NCBI RefSeq assembly: GCF_023101765.2
Contig: NC_064242.1
Span: 9,784,327-9,848,326 of the forward strand
Reading direction: 5' to 3'
Source: Spodoptera frugiperda
Taxonomy: Eukaryota > Arthropoda > Insecta > Lepidoptera > Noctuidae
DNA: 64,000 nucleotides
The notes beneath the pieces were generated by a model. The model made no database searches, was not told where the DNA came from, and saw only the letters and a list, made by a program, of their open reading frames with translations. Below, one piece after another: positions 23,775 through 33,720 of this stretch; the first letter of the stretch is position 1, and every line of letters starts with the position of its first letter. The translations under genes and the position numbers were made by a program.

Positions 23775-25308
23775 TCCATACATTATCGCCAATTAGTTCG
23801 TGTGTCCTTACTCCGAGCGTCGTGTAAGGGTTGAGACGAATACGGATATACATAGAGTGACGTGCCGCGCATTCGAAATGGTCCCATTAACTCGCATCGC
23901 TTTTGAGATGCAAATGAGATTTTTTTTCTTTATAAAACCTCTTCATTGAATATTTCAAGTCGCGCCTTGTGGGCGAATTTATTTTCTTCCTCCAATCCTG
24001 AAACGAAATAAAGGAATCAACAATTTAGATTTCCTTTTTTAATGCAACAGCTATACGGTTTGGTGGAGAATTTTAATTGATATTGCGAAGCAATTTATTT
24101 TATTTTTGATCTATTAATTTTAACGGAAATTGGATACCACATGGTTGGGAATTACAACTATATTTCATATTCAAAGCTGTGCTAAAAGTGAATGTGAACA
24201 TGAATAGGGAGAAGGCACCAATGATCGGCCATTGTGTAAGCGAACGCCCCTAGCTCTGTGTTGTCACATAATGTCAGTATCGGAAGGGCTCAAAGTGTCA
24301 CCCCTGGCAGACGAGTGCACTTGCTACACGTTATCCAGATATGTTGTGAATTTGACTCGGTACTTTGAATGACGACTAATTCCATTGTTAACGCTCTGCC
24401 ATATGGGCGACACGACAAGAGCGGTTTAGTACAGATTGCCAATATTCTGTATTAAGCTCGTCTGCATTAGATATGCCTTCTTTTTATTTAATTTTACGCA
24501 TTATTATTTACGATGAAATTGTTCATATAAGTTACTCAAATGCTATTTACACTACGTATTAGGATGTACATACTATGTCAAATCATTTATAGAAAAAAAG
24601 ATTTGTAATTTACAAATGTTCAAGTATAAAACAGCGCTCGTAAAAGGTAAGTAATATTTAGTAACCGAACCCTTGTAGAGCGTTATAAATTCATCTTTTA
24701 ATTACTAACTTTGCTTATTTACAATTAACATAAAACGCAACTGATCCGCAACCTAATCCGAGTGTAATCAAGATAAAAGCTTTATTATTTAAGACTACCG
24801 AAATACGAACGAAAATCGCAAGAATCTCGATATTAAAGCGCCATTCGGCCGCAAAATAGCAAACAAAAACACAATTAGGTACTAGGGGAACAAGAGTACA
24901 ATAGCGGTTTAGACAACGTTTGGAACAGTTACCCTAATTTGTTATTACTGTCAGTTCGGGTGAACTTGCGGCTGCCTTATGCTAATAAATGCGTGCTCGC
25001 CCCGACAATTGACATAACGACTGCATAATAAGCAAACCTTATGAACTCCGTATTTGGTGGCAGAAATAGTTGCGGGGAAGTAAATGGTTTTCTTGGCCAT
25101 ATTTTGACAGACACGGATTTGGCTCTTAATTATGTTGTATTGCGTTGGGCGTGAGTGCCGTATCATTATTTTGGGAATTTTACGAATGATCATTATTTGT
25201 TGATCAGTTGACAATTTCTAACAATTGAGTTTCGACACAAGATAAAAAGAGTAGCAGCGCGACAATCGCTGCGTCGTGTGTCGCGGAATGCTGCTCATGC
25301 CTCTAGCA
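23775..25308. other. Non-coding stretch with candidate conserved patches
   Basis: The interval 24190-24440 is distinctly GC-richer (gatcggccattgtgtaagcg and following), as is 24950-25190, where an 87-codon minus-strand frame (24951-25214) lacks recognisable features. These are the sort of patches that prove conserved between moths, but that cannot be seen from one genome. Confidence 0.35.
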
Positions 25309-25375
25309 TGGCTTGAAACTACTCTAGTTCCTCGTCAAACAATAACGTGAGTAAGCCGATAACATAATAATTACT
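25309..25375 (+). repeat. Degenerate interspersed repeat, copy 1
   Basis: gcttgaaactactctagttc followed by gtgagtaagccg resembles the copy at 25541-25605 (actcgaaactagtagagctt, then gcgagtaaaccg). A short third relative lies at 57446-57485. Confidence 0.45.
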
Positions 25376-25540
25376 AAAAAAAGTTTTCGTAATTTTCATT
25401 AACACTAACCTTTACTAACAATCGCGTAGATTAATGGAGAAACATCATTGCACGCCGCCGTCGGAGTTGGAGCACAATATGCGTGTTTGACGGCAGAGGG
25501 TGCGATGAGCGCACGTTGTCCTTGATGAAGAGTCCCTCAG
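25376..25540. repeat. Probable 5' part of the same repeat unit
   Basis: The GC-rich text before copy 2 (cgccgccgtcggagttggag, gcgatgagcgcacgttgtcc, ttgatgaagagtccctcagt) reads as I recall it upstream of this module in noctuid genomes. This is memory-based and its left boundary is unclear. Confidence 0.4.
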
Positions 25541-25605
25541 TGACTCGAAACTAGTAGAGCTTTTCTCCATTAATGCGAGTAAACCGTGGTTTATAGTTAA
25601 TTTAG
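25541..25605 (+). repeat. Degenerate interspersed repeat, copy 2
   Basis: Contains actcgaaactagtagagctt, ttctccattaatgcgagtaa and accgtggtttatagttaatt. It parallels copy 1 at 25309-25375 in the same orientation and shares ctcgaaactagt with 57446-57485. Confidence 0.5.
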
Positions 25606-27180
25606 TGTGTCTCACGATAGTTATTATAAAAACACTAACCTTCATCATAAATCAAAGAGTGGAAGTCATAAGCTACAGTTGCAAAGTGCTAACAAACAAC
25701 ATACCTACACTAACTATCATAAATAAGCTTCCTTATAAATCTACTTACACTAGACAAACATTAGACATCTTTAGATTTATCATCAATCCGCAATCAGGAG
25801 ACATATAACAACAGAAATGGATGATTTTAAAATTCAACAACAGCTCGGTACATTTGTCTTGAGTAGTTTGCAACCATTTGCCAACATAATGTTCCGAGAT
25901 AAGAATGCACTCGGGAAAACAATATTAATCTTGGTGTGATTCATCTTTTATCGCTTAAACTTGTATGTATGTGGCGGGTGAGGGACTATAAATCAAGTTG
26001 TAAGTACGTTGGGCAGGGATCACAGTGTTTTTATTCTTTTGACTTTATGCTTGAAGGACGTATAAATCAAAATGTTTGATTTTTGCAGCCACAGGCAAAG
26101 CAACTATGTATTGTAGCCTCGTCATGAAGTTTTGGTCCTAGACTGTATGTGTAAGTATATATGCGACGTTTTTGTATGTCAAATGGTTCTGTATGATAGA
26201 AGATTTACATTTAGTGTAATAAAATTTCTTTTCCATTACTCTTCGAACACTGTTCATTGAAATGAATATTTTGCAGTAACTCTTGTTTTAAGTTTAAGTC
26301 CTGTGACTACCGTGACGTAGAATGACTGCAAAATTATGACGTATCCTTTCATTAATTTGCAGTTAGTTTGTGTTAAGTTCTATCCTAACTATTACCTACT
26401 TCACTTTCTTTCGTATACAAACTTTAACTTACACCGTAAAACACATACTAAGTAAATATTTGCTCAGTAAGTAGCTACACAAGAATTTGGAGAAACGTAA
26501 CAAAAAAACGAGATATAAAAAACACGTCTCCCCCAAAACTTCCCATAAACGCCCTGTGCACACACCTCAAGCATACTTAGTGTAACATTATTATGATAAA
26601 ACAGAATCAATAGTGCTCTCATACCGTGCCAAGATGTAATAAACGCATGAAAAGTGAACAGAACTCGACCATTTGTTCTACACAGCGTTCAAACCCAATT
26701 ACATCACGTAACTTCTATTGCCTCAACTTAAAGTACAAAATCCAATGACAAGGACGCAGGTTTAATGTTAGCATGTTGGAACTAGGGTGAAATTAATGAT
26801 GTCTGTATTGAAAATCGTTTGTTTTGCTTCGAAAATGTTTAGCTTGGCAGAAAGTCTCTTCAGACCATATTTCATAGTGTCCCGACCAAGTTTATAGGTT
26901 GATGATGTAATGTTGTTACCTTCAGCTAGATAAATAGATAACTTTTCATAGACTGTCCAAGATTTATTGGCTAGATATATTTTTCTACAAGATTTTTACG
27001 TTTTCGTATTGTGTTGACACATTTTTCAATCTTTCTATTTTTTAGTTGATCAGAAAAAGATCGATTGTTTTATACCTACATTTTTGTTTTATATTTATCC
27101 CAAAGATTAGTTATCTAGCTCTTACTTCATAATTACCTTACTTAAGATACAATTTTTTGTACTTAATCTTACGCAACATT
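25606..27180. other. AT-rich non-coding stretch
   Basis: The frame at 25605-25808 begins inside the repeat and shows no domain. Nothing else recognised. Confidence 0.45.
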
Positions 27181-27222
27181 CGGATAAATATCCGACGTGA
27201 CTTGTCTGTTCAAAACAGACAA
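27181..27222. repeat. Two adjacent small hairpins
   Basis: CGGATA-aa-TATCCG (27181-27194) is followed 7 bp later by TTGTCTGTT-caa-AACAGACAA (27202-27222). Both stems are perfect. No T-run or known RNA motif is attached. Confidence 0.4.
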
Positions 27223-29040
27223 AACTATGAAAGGCATATCAGTATCTAAGAACGCGCATAACTTTTATTTCTGTAATACTGACACTATCTCGAACAAAAT
27301 GACATTATTCCAAGCTAAACATGGTATGCGGTAATTCCGTAACTGTAAATCAGTGCTCATCGACACGAAACCTGCCAAATGAAGTAGATAAAGAGAAAAC
27401 AATATGATCGAGGTGTCATGTCGTGTCCAAAGAGAGTGCCGACCGATTTGTCGTCCGATATCAGACGCCATAAGTCAATGCAATGCTGGTTACTCTCACC
27501 TGATACCTACCTATTGACGTAATAGTCGTTGAAATATTAGGTGGTTTGAAAGGAGGTAAATACGAATGATTTTAAAAGATTATATTACGTAATGGTGTAA
27601 ATAGAACTTATCAATATCACGCAGTTAATAAATAGAAAGAACGTTTTGCTTCTTCTTTGAAAACATTCTTATTAAACATCTTTGTATTTCAGTTACTAGA
27701 TACTTGTGCATATGTACAATTATACAATGTACCTATTCAGATGTATATTCTTAAAAAAAATCTACAAAAATGTAATAAACATTTTCAAACTCGATTATAA
27801 TTCTCAAAATTCATGCTCTACTTAAGTCAAAGTTTTTACTTTTACTTACATACTACTTAGACTAATCAGCTAACCGTTTCTTTACAGAATGACATAAACA
27901 AAGATGCATTTGACATCACGCGTTCCTGAGAAAGTGGAAAACGATTAGTGGCGCGATATCAACACCCATAAGTCGCTGCGAGTGTTAAATATGGCAACTT
28001 CTCTGATATACGAGGTACATTAAAAAATCTTTTGACTGGCGATATAAACGAAGCCTTAGTTTTCACAATGCGATATGAATTGCCATGATTTATGCAAGTC
28101 GAAAAAAAGGTATTACCGATTTGTAACTCGTTAATCTTGCAAACGATTTATCAATCATTAGTACAATTATGTTGAATGACTGCCTCATTGGTTGTAACAA
28201 ATACGACTGCTGATGACAAGACGTGAGACGTGGTTCGATGTTCGGAAATTTTCGATGAAGTACCTTTTATTTGATTTTCGGATATGGGTCGATGGTATCG
28301 AAACTGGAAGATGATTCAATGCTCATTAAATGGATCCCATTCTTCCAAAAATTATAATATTACTCGAAAAGGCTAGTTATTTAGTAAAATAAATCACCCT
28401 GCGAAAGACTTCACTGCAACGGAAAATCTGCACCAGGGAATACACTACACCCAAATCCTACAACACGCAATGCAAAAAAACACGTTCCAAACCCCTCCAA
28501 CTATCACTTAAGTATAAATCATTTAGCACAGTTTCAATACAAAAAGCATGCACTTTCCAACGTTTTCGTGAATCAGTAATGCAGGCCCTAAATCAGTCTG
28601 GGATCGACCACATTTGCATATGAGTAGGGCGACAAAGAACAAAGGGATATTTTTTAGTCGTTTTAGACCGATATGCTATCGACAAAGCCTGTATTCTACC
28701 GGAGAGTAGTAAATCATTTAACTTTTCGAAAAGTATTTCGGTGAGACCTTTTTCCAAGTGATTTATGTGTCCGTAATGAAGTTTTAAACTGATAGTGCGA
28801 GTGTGAAGTATTTATTTAATGTTGTCTCTTTAAAATATATTTCGTATTTTTATCGCTGAGCCAAATGCTAAATGCAGGTTTTTGGTTTATACACTTAGTA
28901 TGAATGTGTTTTTCGCAGGGTTATGTCCTTAAAGGAATTTTTACTAAGTATGGTGATAATCATTTTCTTCTAACAGCATATTGAAAATAGTAATAATGAT
29001 GATATTTGTGATAATGTTGAGATTTTGATGCAAGCATGTT
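27223..29040. other. AT-rich non-coding stretch
   Basis: The minus-strand frame at 27265-27471 has no recognisable features. GC-richer text lies at about 27900-28020 and 28580-28640. Nothing recognised. Confidence 0.45.
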
Positions 29041-29140
29041 AAGGAGGGAAAATCATTAAATGCCTTGAGTGAGGTGAAAGGGAGTGTCAAACTCTTACCG
29101 TCTAAAAACCACCCCGTTCCTACTCCTGCTTTTTGACACC
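29041..29140 (+). repeat. Interspersed lepidopteran repeat, copy 2 of 3
   Basis: gggagtgtcaaactcttacc, aaaaccaccccgttcctact and cctgctttttgacacc match the copies at 4306-4440 and 29571-29712. Confidence 0.75.
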
Positions 29141-29570
29141 AGAGGAGGCCAGCGTAATACCAAACGTACGTATTAACCGAAACAATGCTTATTGTGCATT
29201 TCGTAGAAAGAAATACATACCAAGAATTGTTTTTACCGTCTCCGTATACATTCTAAAACTCTAAATTTCAATTAAACAGTAGTTAAAACGTGACTGAGTT
29301 TAATAAAAACTAATAAACATAAAGTTTTAATGTGTAGTTGTTTGTGTATTCCGAATGTGACTATTGGCGCGTGGCGCGACAAAAACGATTCTTATTCATG
29401 GTACTTAGTTCCATTGATCACATAAATTTCGTTTTTTATCACATTCATCAAGTTTAATTTATGGGTTTCAGTTAAAGGGTTAAGTTGAGGTAGTCAGCTG
29501 TCTCCGTAGCTTTTGACAGTTGTATATCTAGTACCTATAACTAATAGTAGTTTATAATCTTATATTATCG
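29141..29570. other. AT-rich non-coding stretch
   Basis: Nothing recognised between two copies of the same repeat family. Confidence 0.45.
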
Positions 29571-29712
29571 CCGGAGCTTACGACTGCCTATCGGGTTACC
29601 GGGTCTCCGGCTCAAAAAGCAGGAGTATAAACGGGTTGGTTTTAAGTCAGTAACAGTCTGACACTACTTCTCGCCTCGCCAGGATGGGATAAGGCAATGG
29701 CTAATTTTCCAC
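29571..29712 (-). repeat. Interspersed lepidopteran repeat, copy 3 of 3
   Basis: The minus-strand reading gives gaggcgagaagtagtgtcag, actgttactgacttaaaacc, actcctgctttttgagccgg and agacccggtaacccgatagg. It is inverted relative to the copy 430 bp upstream and more complete at its 3' end (gctccggc). Confidence 0.75.
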
Positions 29713-30172
29713 TCTAAAAAAATCAACCACAGTAAAATAATATTCAGGATTATTCACAAATGAATAGTCTCTAAATGGCTCTTACTATACCTGCCGAAAG
29801 AAAAGAGAGGGCGACAAATGTATTCTGCTGTCACCAAACACGGTTTAAACCGTATTATAATAATATGAAACTTTTATAACATATATGGTGAATAGTGGAT
29901 AGAGGTTAAAACATTATTAGCGCTTTCTAAGAATGGAAGACCTAAAACTACGCTAGTTTTAGTTCTTATTTAATCTCAGACACGTATTAACTACACTACA
30001 GCATAATTGAATTTTAAATAAAAATAAATAATATAATCATATAATGGGTTAAGAGGCTTTTGTAAGCCTTCAAACTGGTTCGTTTCAATTAATTAGACAC
30101 GAAAATGTTTCGAATATTCTAGAATAATAAAGTTACCGAGCTGACCTTAAAATATTTAGTAACAGCCTTTTA
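29713..30172. other. AT-rich non-coding stretch up to the foldback element
   Basis: No gene or repeat recognised. It ends with the TA (30171-30172) that flanks the element. Confidence 0.45.
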
Positions 30173-30478
30173 GTCCAGTCATTTGGTAGTTTTACCTGGA
30201 AAGTTTTCCGGGAGTTTTGAAAATTGGTGAATTTATAGATTTGGGTATGCTCTTTTCGAATTTCAACTTTGCCACCTCGTACAACCGCCGCTCGCGCCGC
30301 CATATTGAAAAAATGGCGGCTAAAAATGGTTTTTTATTAATATCTCCGTTTCGACGCATTTTACGAAAAAATATTTATCTACAAAATTAAACTAGAAAAA
30401 AATTCCTACAATTTATGTATTGATAACTTTTTCATAAAATCAATAGTTTTTGGCGTACGAGCGCCGCAAAGTATTATT
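30173..30478 (+). repeat. Left terminal inverted repeat of the foldback element
   Basis: Begins gtccagtcatttggtag and ends gcgccgcaaagtattatt. Its reverse complement is at 31596-31910 with high identity. The 3' part (from 30328) is also duplicated directly at 30817-30999. Confidence 0.85.
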
Positions 30479-30510
30479 CATCTGCAACACCACGCGTACA
30501 AACAATGTGT
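30328..30510 (+). repeat. Internal direct repeat, copy 1
   Basis: Starts ggttttttattaatatctcc and ends gtacaaacaatgtgt. It matches 30817-30999 at a constant offset of 489 bp at both ends, so there is no net length change, with only scattered substitutions. It overlaps the left arm and runs 32 bp beyond it. Confidence 0.85.
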
Positions 30511-30515
30511 GTTGT
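30496..30515 (+). repeat. 20-bp inverted repeat flanking the RT fragment, left
   Basis: GTACAAACAATGTGTGTTGT; its exact reverse complement is at 30795-30814. Confidence 0.85.
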
Positions 30516-30548
30516 GCAGCAACGACTGTCGCAACCGAGGGCTGGGCT

Positions 30549-30746
30549 CGCTGTCATTGCAGAGGTAAGTCCCCTGTTTGAGGAGTGGCTAGAGAGGCGC
30601 CATGGCGTCCTCACCTACCGCCTGACGCAGGTGCTTACCGGACACAGGAATTTCGGTAGGATCCTGTTTTTGATTGGGCGGGAGGAAACGCCCGGGTGTC
30701 ATCACTGCGAAGACCGCCCGGAGGACACAGTGGAACATATAACATA
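30549..30746 (+). pseudogene. R1-like non-LTR retrotransposon RT, C-terminal fragment
   Basis: An open frame (30505-30747) includes a stretch typical of the region after the reverse transcriptase domain of R1-clade and similar non-LTR elements: EEWLERRHGVLTYRLTQVLT, then GHRNFGRILFLIGREETPGC, with a Cys/His cluster C-H-H-C...H (GCHHCEDRPEDTVEH). In intact elements this precedes a further C-terminal tail; here it stops at aacatataac. Neither the polymerase domain nor an endonuclease is present, so the fragment is dead. It lies between the two 183-bp direct repeats and inside a 20-bp perfect inverted repeat, so it was captured by or inserted into the foldback element. It is GC-richer than its surroundings. 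Clade assignment is from recalled motifs. Confidence 0.75.
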
Positions 30747-30794
30747 ACACATATAACATCAGAAGCAGGAACCTACCGAAACTCCCGTGTTTGT

Positions 30795-30814
30795 ACAACA
30801 CACATTGTTTGTAC
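30795..30814 (-). repeat. 20-bp inverted repeat flanking the RT fragment, right
   Basis: ACAACACACATTGTTTGTAC, the exact reverse complement of 30496-30515. Confidence 0.85.
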
Positions 30815-30816
30815 AC

Positions 30817-30999
30817 GGTTTTTTATTAATATCTCCGTTCCGACGCATTTTACGAAAAAATATTTATTTACAAAATTAAACTAGAAAAAATTTCCTACAA
30901 TTTATGTATTGATAACTTTTTCATAAAATCAATAGTTTTTGGCGTACGGGCGCCGCAAAGTATTATTCATCTGCACCACCACGTGTACAAACAATGTGT
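30817..30999 (+). repeat. Internal direct repeat, copy 2
   Basis: Partner of 30328-30510, 489 bp downstream at both ends. It carries ttccgacgc and ggcgtacgggcgccgc where copy 1 has tttcgacgc and ggcgtacgagcgccgc. The first of these variants is shared with the right arm, so copy 2 is in that respect closer to the right arm than to the left. Confidence 0.85.
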
Positions 31000-31585
31000 T
31001 TTTTTTTAAATGTATCAATTCTTAAAAACTAATGATGATATCTCGTTCAAACCAATTTTCTTTGAAAGTTTCCATTAAAATCTACAGCATATATTTTTTT
31101 TAGTTTTCTTACTCACTTATTTTAAAAGTTAGAGGGCAGGACACATTCGGTAGACCTCATTTTTCCACTTTGGAAGTGTCTATCTTTCAAACAATTGATT
31201 TTGACGAAAAATGGTTTTAGGAACCATGACGTATTTTTAATGGCCTATCCATAGACAACCATCACGGATAGGTTAGACGAAAAAAAAATTTTTGATGAGG
31301 TGCAGTGACCGCGCGCTCTCCGCCCTCTATCTCGGAAACGGTGCACCGTATAAAAAAAAGCTTTATACAAAAGTTGTAGAGAATTTTGTATTCTACAATA
31401 TTGATATTAAATGCAAATACCGAAAACCCATAGGAAATGAGATATTTCCAAAAAAGCACAAAACAACGTTTTTTGGGACCTTTGGACCTTAAAATTTAAT
31501 AGTTGCTTACGTTTCAGGCAGTCAATACACAAGTATATACAAAATTACAGTTGGGTATCTCAAATTCCGAGGTGAAATCCTAATT
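31000..31585. other. Core of the foldback element
   Basis: AT-rich with no transposase. Two overlapping opposite-strand frames (31292-31492 plus, 31262-31459 minus) have no recognisable domain. It includes a GC-richer segment with tctatctcggaaacggtgca that resembles text I recall near the ends of other large insect DNA elements. No gene is called. Confidence 0.5.
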
Positions 31586-31596
31586 TGACTGGACTA
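31586..31596 (-). repeat. Extra copy of the terminal motif inside the element
   Basis: TGACTGGACTA, identical to the outer right terminus plus its flanking TA (31902-31912). It abuts the inner edge of the right arm. Inward of it the text (caaattaggatttcacctcg on the minus strand) differs from the arms. Confidence 0.7.
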
Positions 31597-31910
31597 ATAA
31601 TACTTTGCGGCGCTCGTACGCCAAAAACTATTGATTTTATGAAAAAGTTATCATACATAAATTGTAGGAAATTTTTTCTAGTTTAATTTTGTAGATAAAT
31701 ATTTTTTCGTAAAATGCGTCGGAACGGAGATATTAATAAAAAACCGTTTTTAGGCGCCATTTTTTCAATATGGCGGCGCAAGCGGCGGGTGTACGAGGTG
31801 GCAAAGTTGAAATTCGAAAAGAGCATACCCAAATCTATAAATTCACCAATTTTCAAAACTCCCGGAAAACATTCCAGGTAACCCCCTTTTTATCTACCAA
31901 ATGACTGGAC
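31596..31910 (-). repeat. Right terminal inverted repeat of the foldback element
   Basis: Reverse complement of the left arm. It contains an extra stretch of about 10 bp near the outer end (gataaaaagggggttacc on the minus strand) and lacks one base in the tgtatgataac region. Confidence 0.85.
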
Positions 31911-31912
31911 TA

Positions 31913-32039
31913 TTTAGAGGATTGGACGTTAAATTAATTTGGCGTTTAGTTTTAGTTAATAGAAGTTTCAGGCGCTTCAGTGCTGTGAATTACTTTTGTT
32001 AATTTTAATTTGTGAATCATATCAACAGCCTATTTTGTA
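31913..32039. other. Spacer
   Basis: Nothing recognised between the foldback element and the SINE tail. Confidence 0.4.
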
Positions 32040-32136
32040 GCCACTGCTGACCAAAGAAGGTTTGAGCATTAATCACCACGCTTGCTCAATGCGGGTTGGC
32101 AATTTTCCACTGATAGTTTGGAATTATAAGGCCAAG
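32040..32136 (-). mobile_element. SINE tail fragment
   Basis: The plus strand reads gccactgctgaccaaa, gaaggtttgagcattaatca and ccacgcttgctcaatgcggg. This matches the tail of the SINE at 17888-18168, with loss of a stretch of about 17-19 bp (agcctcttctcacatgg in the other copy). The tRNA-like head is absent, so it is a 5'-truncated copy. Confidence 0.75.
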
Positions 32137-33605
32137 TGAATAATAATTTGTAGGAAATTATATTGGTATTGTCATGCTGTCAGAGAAGTGGGATACTAAC
32201 TCGGGTTTATTAAAATTTTGTATTATATTTCGAAAAATGGTTGTGTGATAACATATTAATATACTGTACATTTTTCACATAGAACGTACTCGTAGTTTGT
32301 CATTTCTATTTTCCATTTCAAAACTCTAGTCTACATTGACATAAAATAAAAACAAAAATAAACCGAACAAAATATAACGTCGAAAAATATATCCAAAAAT
32401 TAGAAATAAACAACGAAACTTTGCTGTCACACATATTTTGCACATAAAAATTCATGTGACCACAATCGGTGCCACAAATGCGACCGCGGCTGCGTGGCAC
32501 AATTAATATATGTCGAGCTACTCCACAGTTTTCGCTGTGCCAATAATAAATGACCCGAAATTGTCAACTTTATTTGTTTTTCAATTATCATTGTGTTTTA
32601 TGATTCAGATTAATTAAGTCACTTATGTTTATAATCGTTAGTTTGTTTATGTAATTTAATTATGTAACTTTATACTTAAATTTACACTAATAAACAATAT
32701 TGAAGTGTCTGTTTGTAACGTTAAAATAACTACTTTTTACTATACATGCATAATGATACATACGACACGTACACCAAATTTTATTTGTTTACAATTTTTG
32801 TCCATCTATCTGACTGTTTGTTGTGGCAAATCTCTGAAATAGCTGGACATATTTTGACGGGACTTTTATTGGCTCATTGCTGTTGTACTAAGGAGTAACT
32901 TATATTGTATTGTTTTGCAAAAAAAAACATGTTTTTTAGAAAAGAAAATAAAACATTTCTAACCCTATTTTCTTTAACACCTAACCCATACACGTCTTAC
33001 GTGTGAACATTAATAGCACGTAGAGAATAAATTTCAATTTTAAATTAAAAAATAATTAATTTAATACACGTTTTCCTTACAATAGCACTTTTCTTAACAT
33101 AAATCTGCGTTCATGCGAAGTCTTAGAACTCACACTACACCACATTGAACAGTGTTAGCAATTCGTGTTGCACAAAACACTTCTAATTATAATTGCACCT
33201 ACAATTTAAAACATAACTCTTATTCTGTATGTAGTAAGGGTGAGTTTAGTACATAGTGATGGTAAATGATAACTTGGTAAAGGTCTTCGAAGGAAGTGAT
33301 CAGTCAAAAGCGGTGACGTAATCAACACGTGCTACGTTATAATGAGGCTTTTAAATTTTCTTCTGTTTATTTTTTTTTTGTTTTGATTATTGTGGCTGGC
33401 TGGTTTATCACCTTCTTTCTTAGTGTTTAATTAGTTGTGTATTTATATATGAACTATGAACACTGAACTTTCTTGTTGTTGAAGAATGTACTATGTGGTA
33501 AAATATATCAAGATGATTTGGGATTAATATCAAAATACTGGCATAAAAATACTGGATACAGTTATTTCTTTTTTTAAAGACACGTTTTAAATTTACGTTA
33601 GTATT
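32137..33605. other. AT-rich non-coding stretch
   Basis: Minus-strand frames at 32318-32500 and 33420-33632 are unremarkable. Nothing recognised. Confidence 0.45.
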
Positions 33606-33720
33606 TTCGCAACAACAATTTGTGGATAACACAAAAAGATGCTACGTGCACGGGAATCGAACCCACTACACGTTGCATGGCAGTCAGATGCCCAGTCACC
33701 GCACCAACCGTGCAGTCACA
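33606..33720 (-). mobile_element. tRNA-like interspersed repeat (SINE-type)
   Basis: The minus strand reads gtgactgcacggttggtgcg, gtgactgggcatctgactgc and gtgggttcgattcccgtgca, then agcatctttttgtgttatcc and acaaattgttgttgcg. The ttggtgcggtgactgg segment resembles a D-arm/A box (33691-33709). gtgggttcgattcccg (33651-33666) is a convincing B box/T-arm. Acceptor pairing is poor (tgcac with gtgca only), so it is not a functional tRNA. I recall this tRNA-like unit with the 'cacaaattgttgttt' tail as a very common noctuid repeat. Confidence 0.65.

Larger units (their letters stand above)
30173..31910. mobile_element. Foldback DNA transposon (composite, 1.74 kb)
   Basis: Both ends read GTCCAGTCATTTGGTAG when viewed inward, and each is bordered by TA (30171-30172 and 31911-31912), consistent with a TA target-site duplication. 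The terminal inverted repeats are long: 30173-30478 on the left and 31596-31910 on the right. They differ by one indel of about 10 bp, one single-base indel and a few substitutions, so the element looks young. Each arm contains an internal gccgccat/atggcggc mini-hairpin. No transposase frame is present, so it is non-autonomous. The interior holds a duplicated arm segment, a retrotransposon fragment and a 0.6 kb core. The family is not identified; the TA flank is compatible with Tc1/mariner-like or other TA-targeting groups. Confidence 0.85.

Noticed and set aside
24951..25214. 87-codon minus-strand frame
   Set aside because: No recognisable motif, and its length is within chance expectation. 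The GC-richer composition may be non-coding conservation instead.
33645..33718. Functional tRNA gene on the minus strand
   Set aside because: Good B box but poor acceptor and T-stem pairing, and the flanks match an interspersed repeat.
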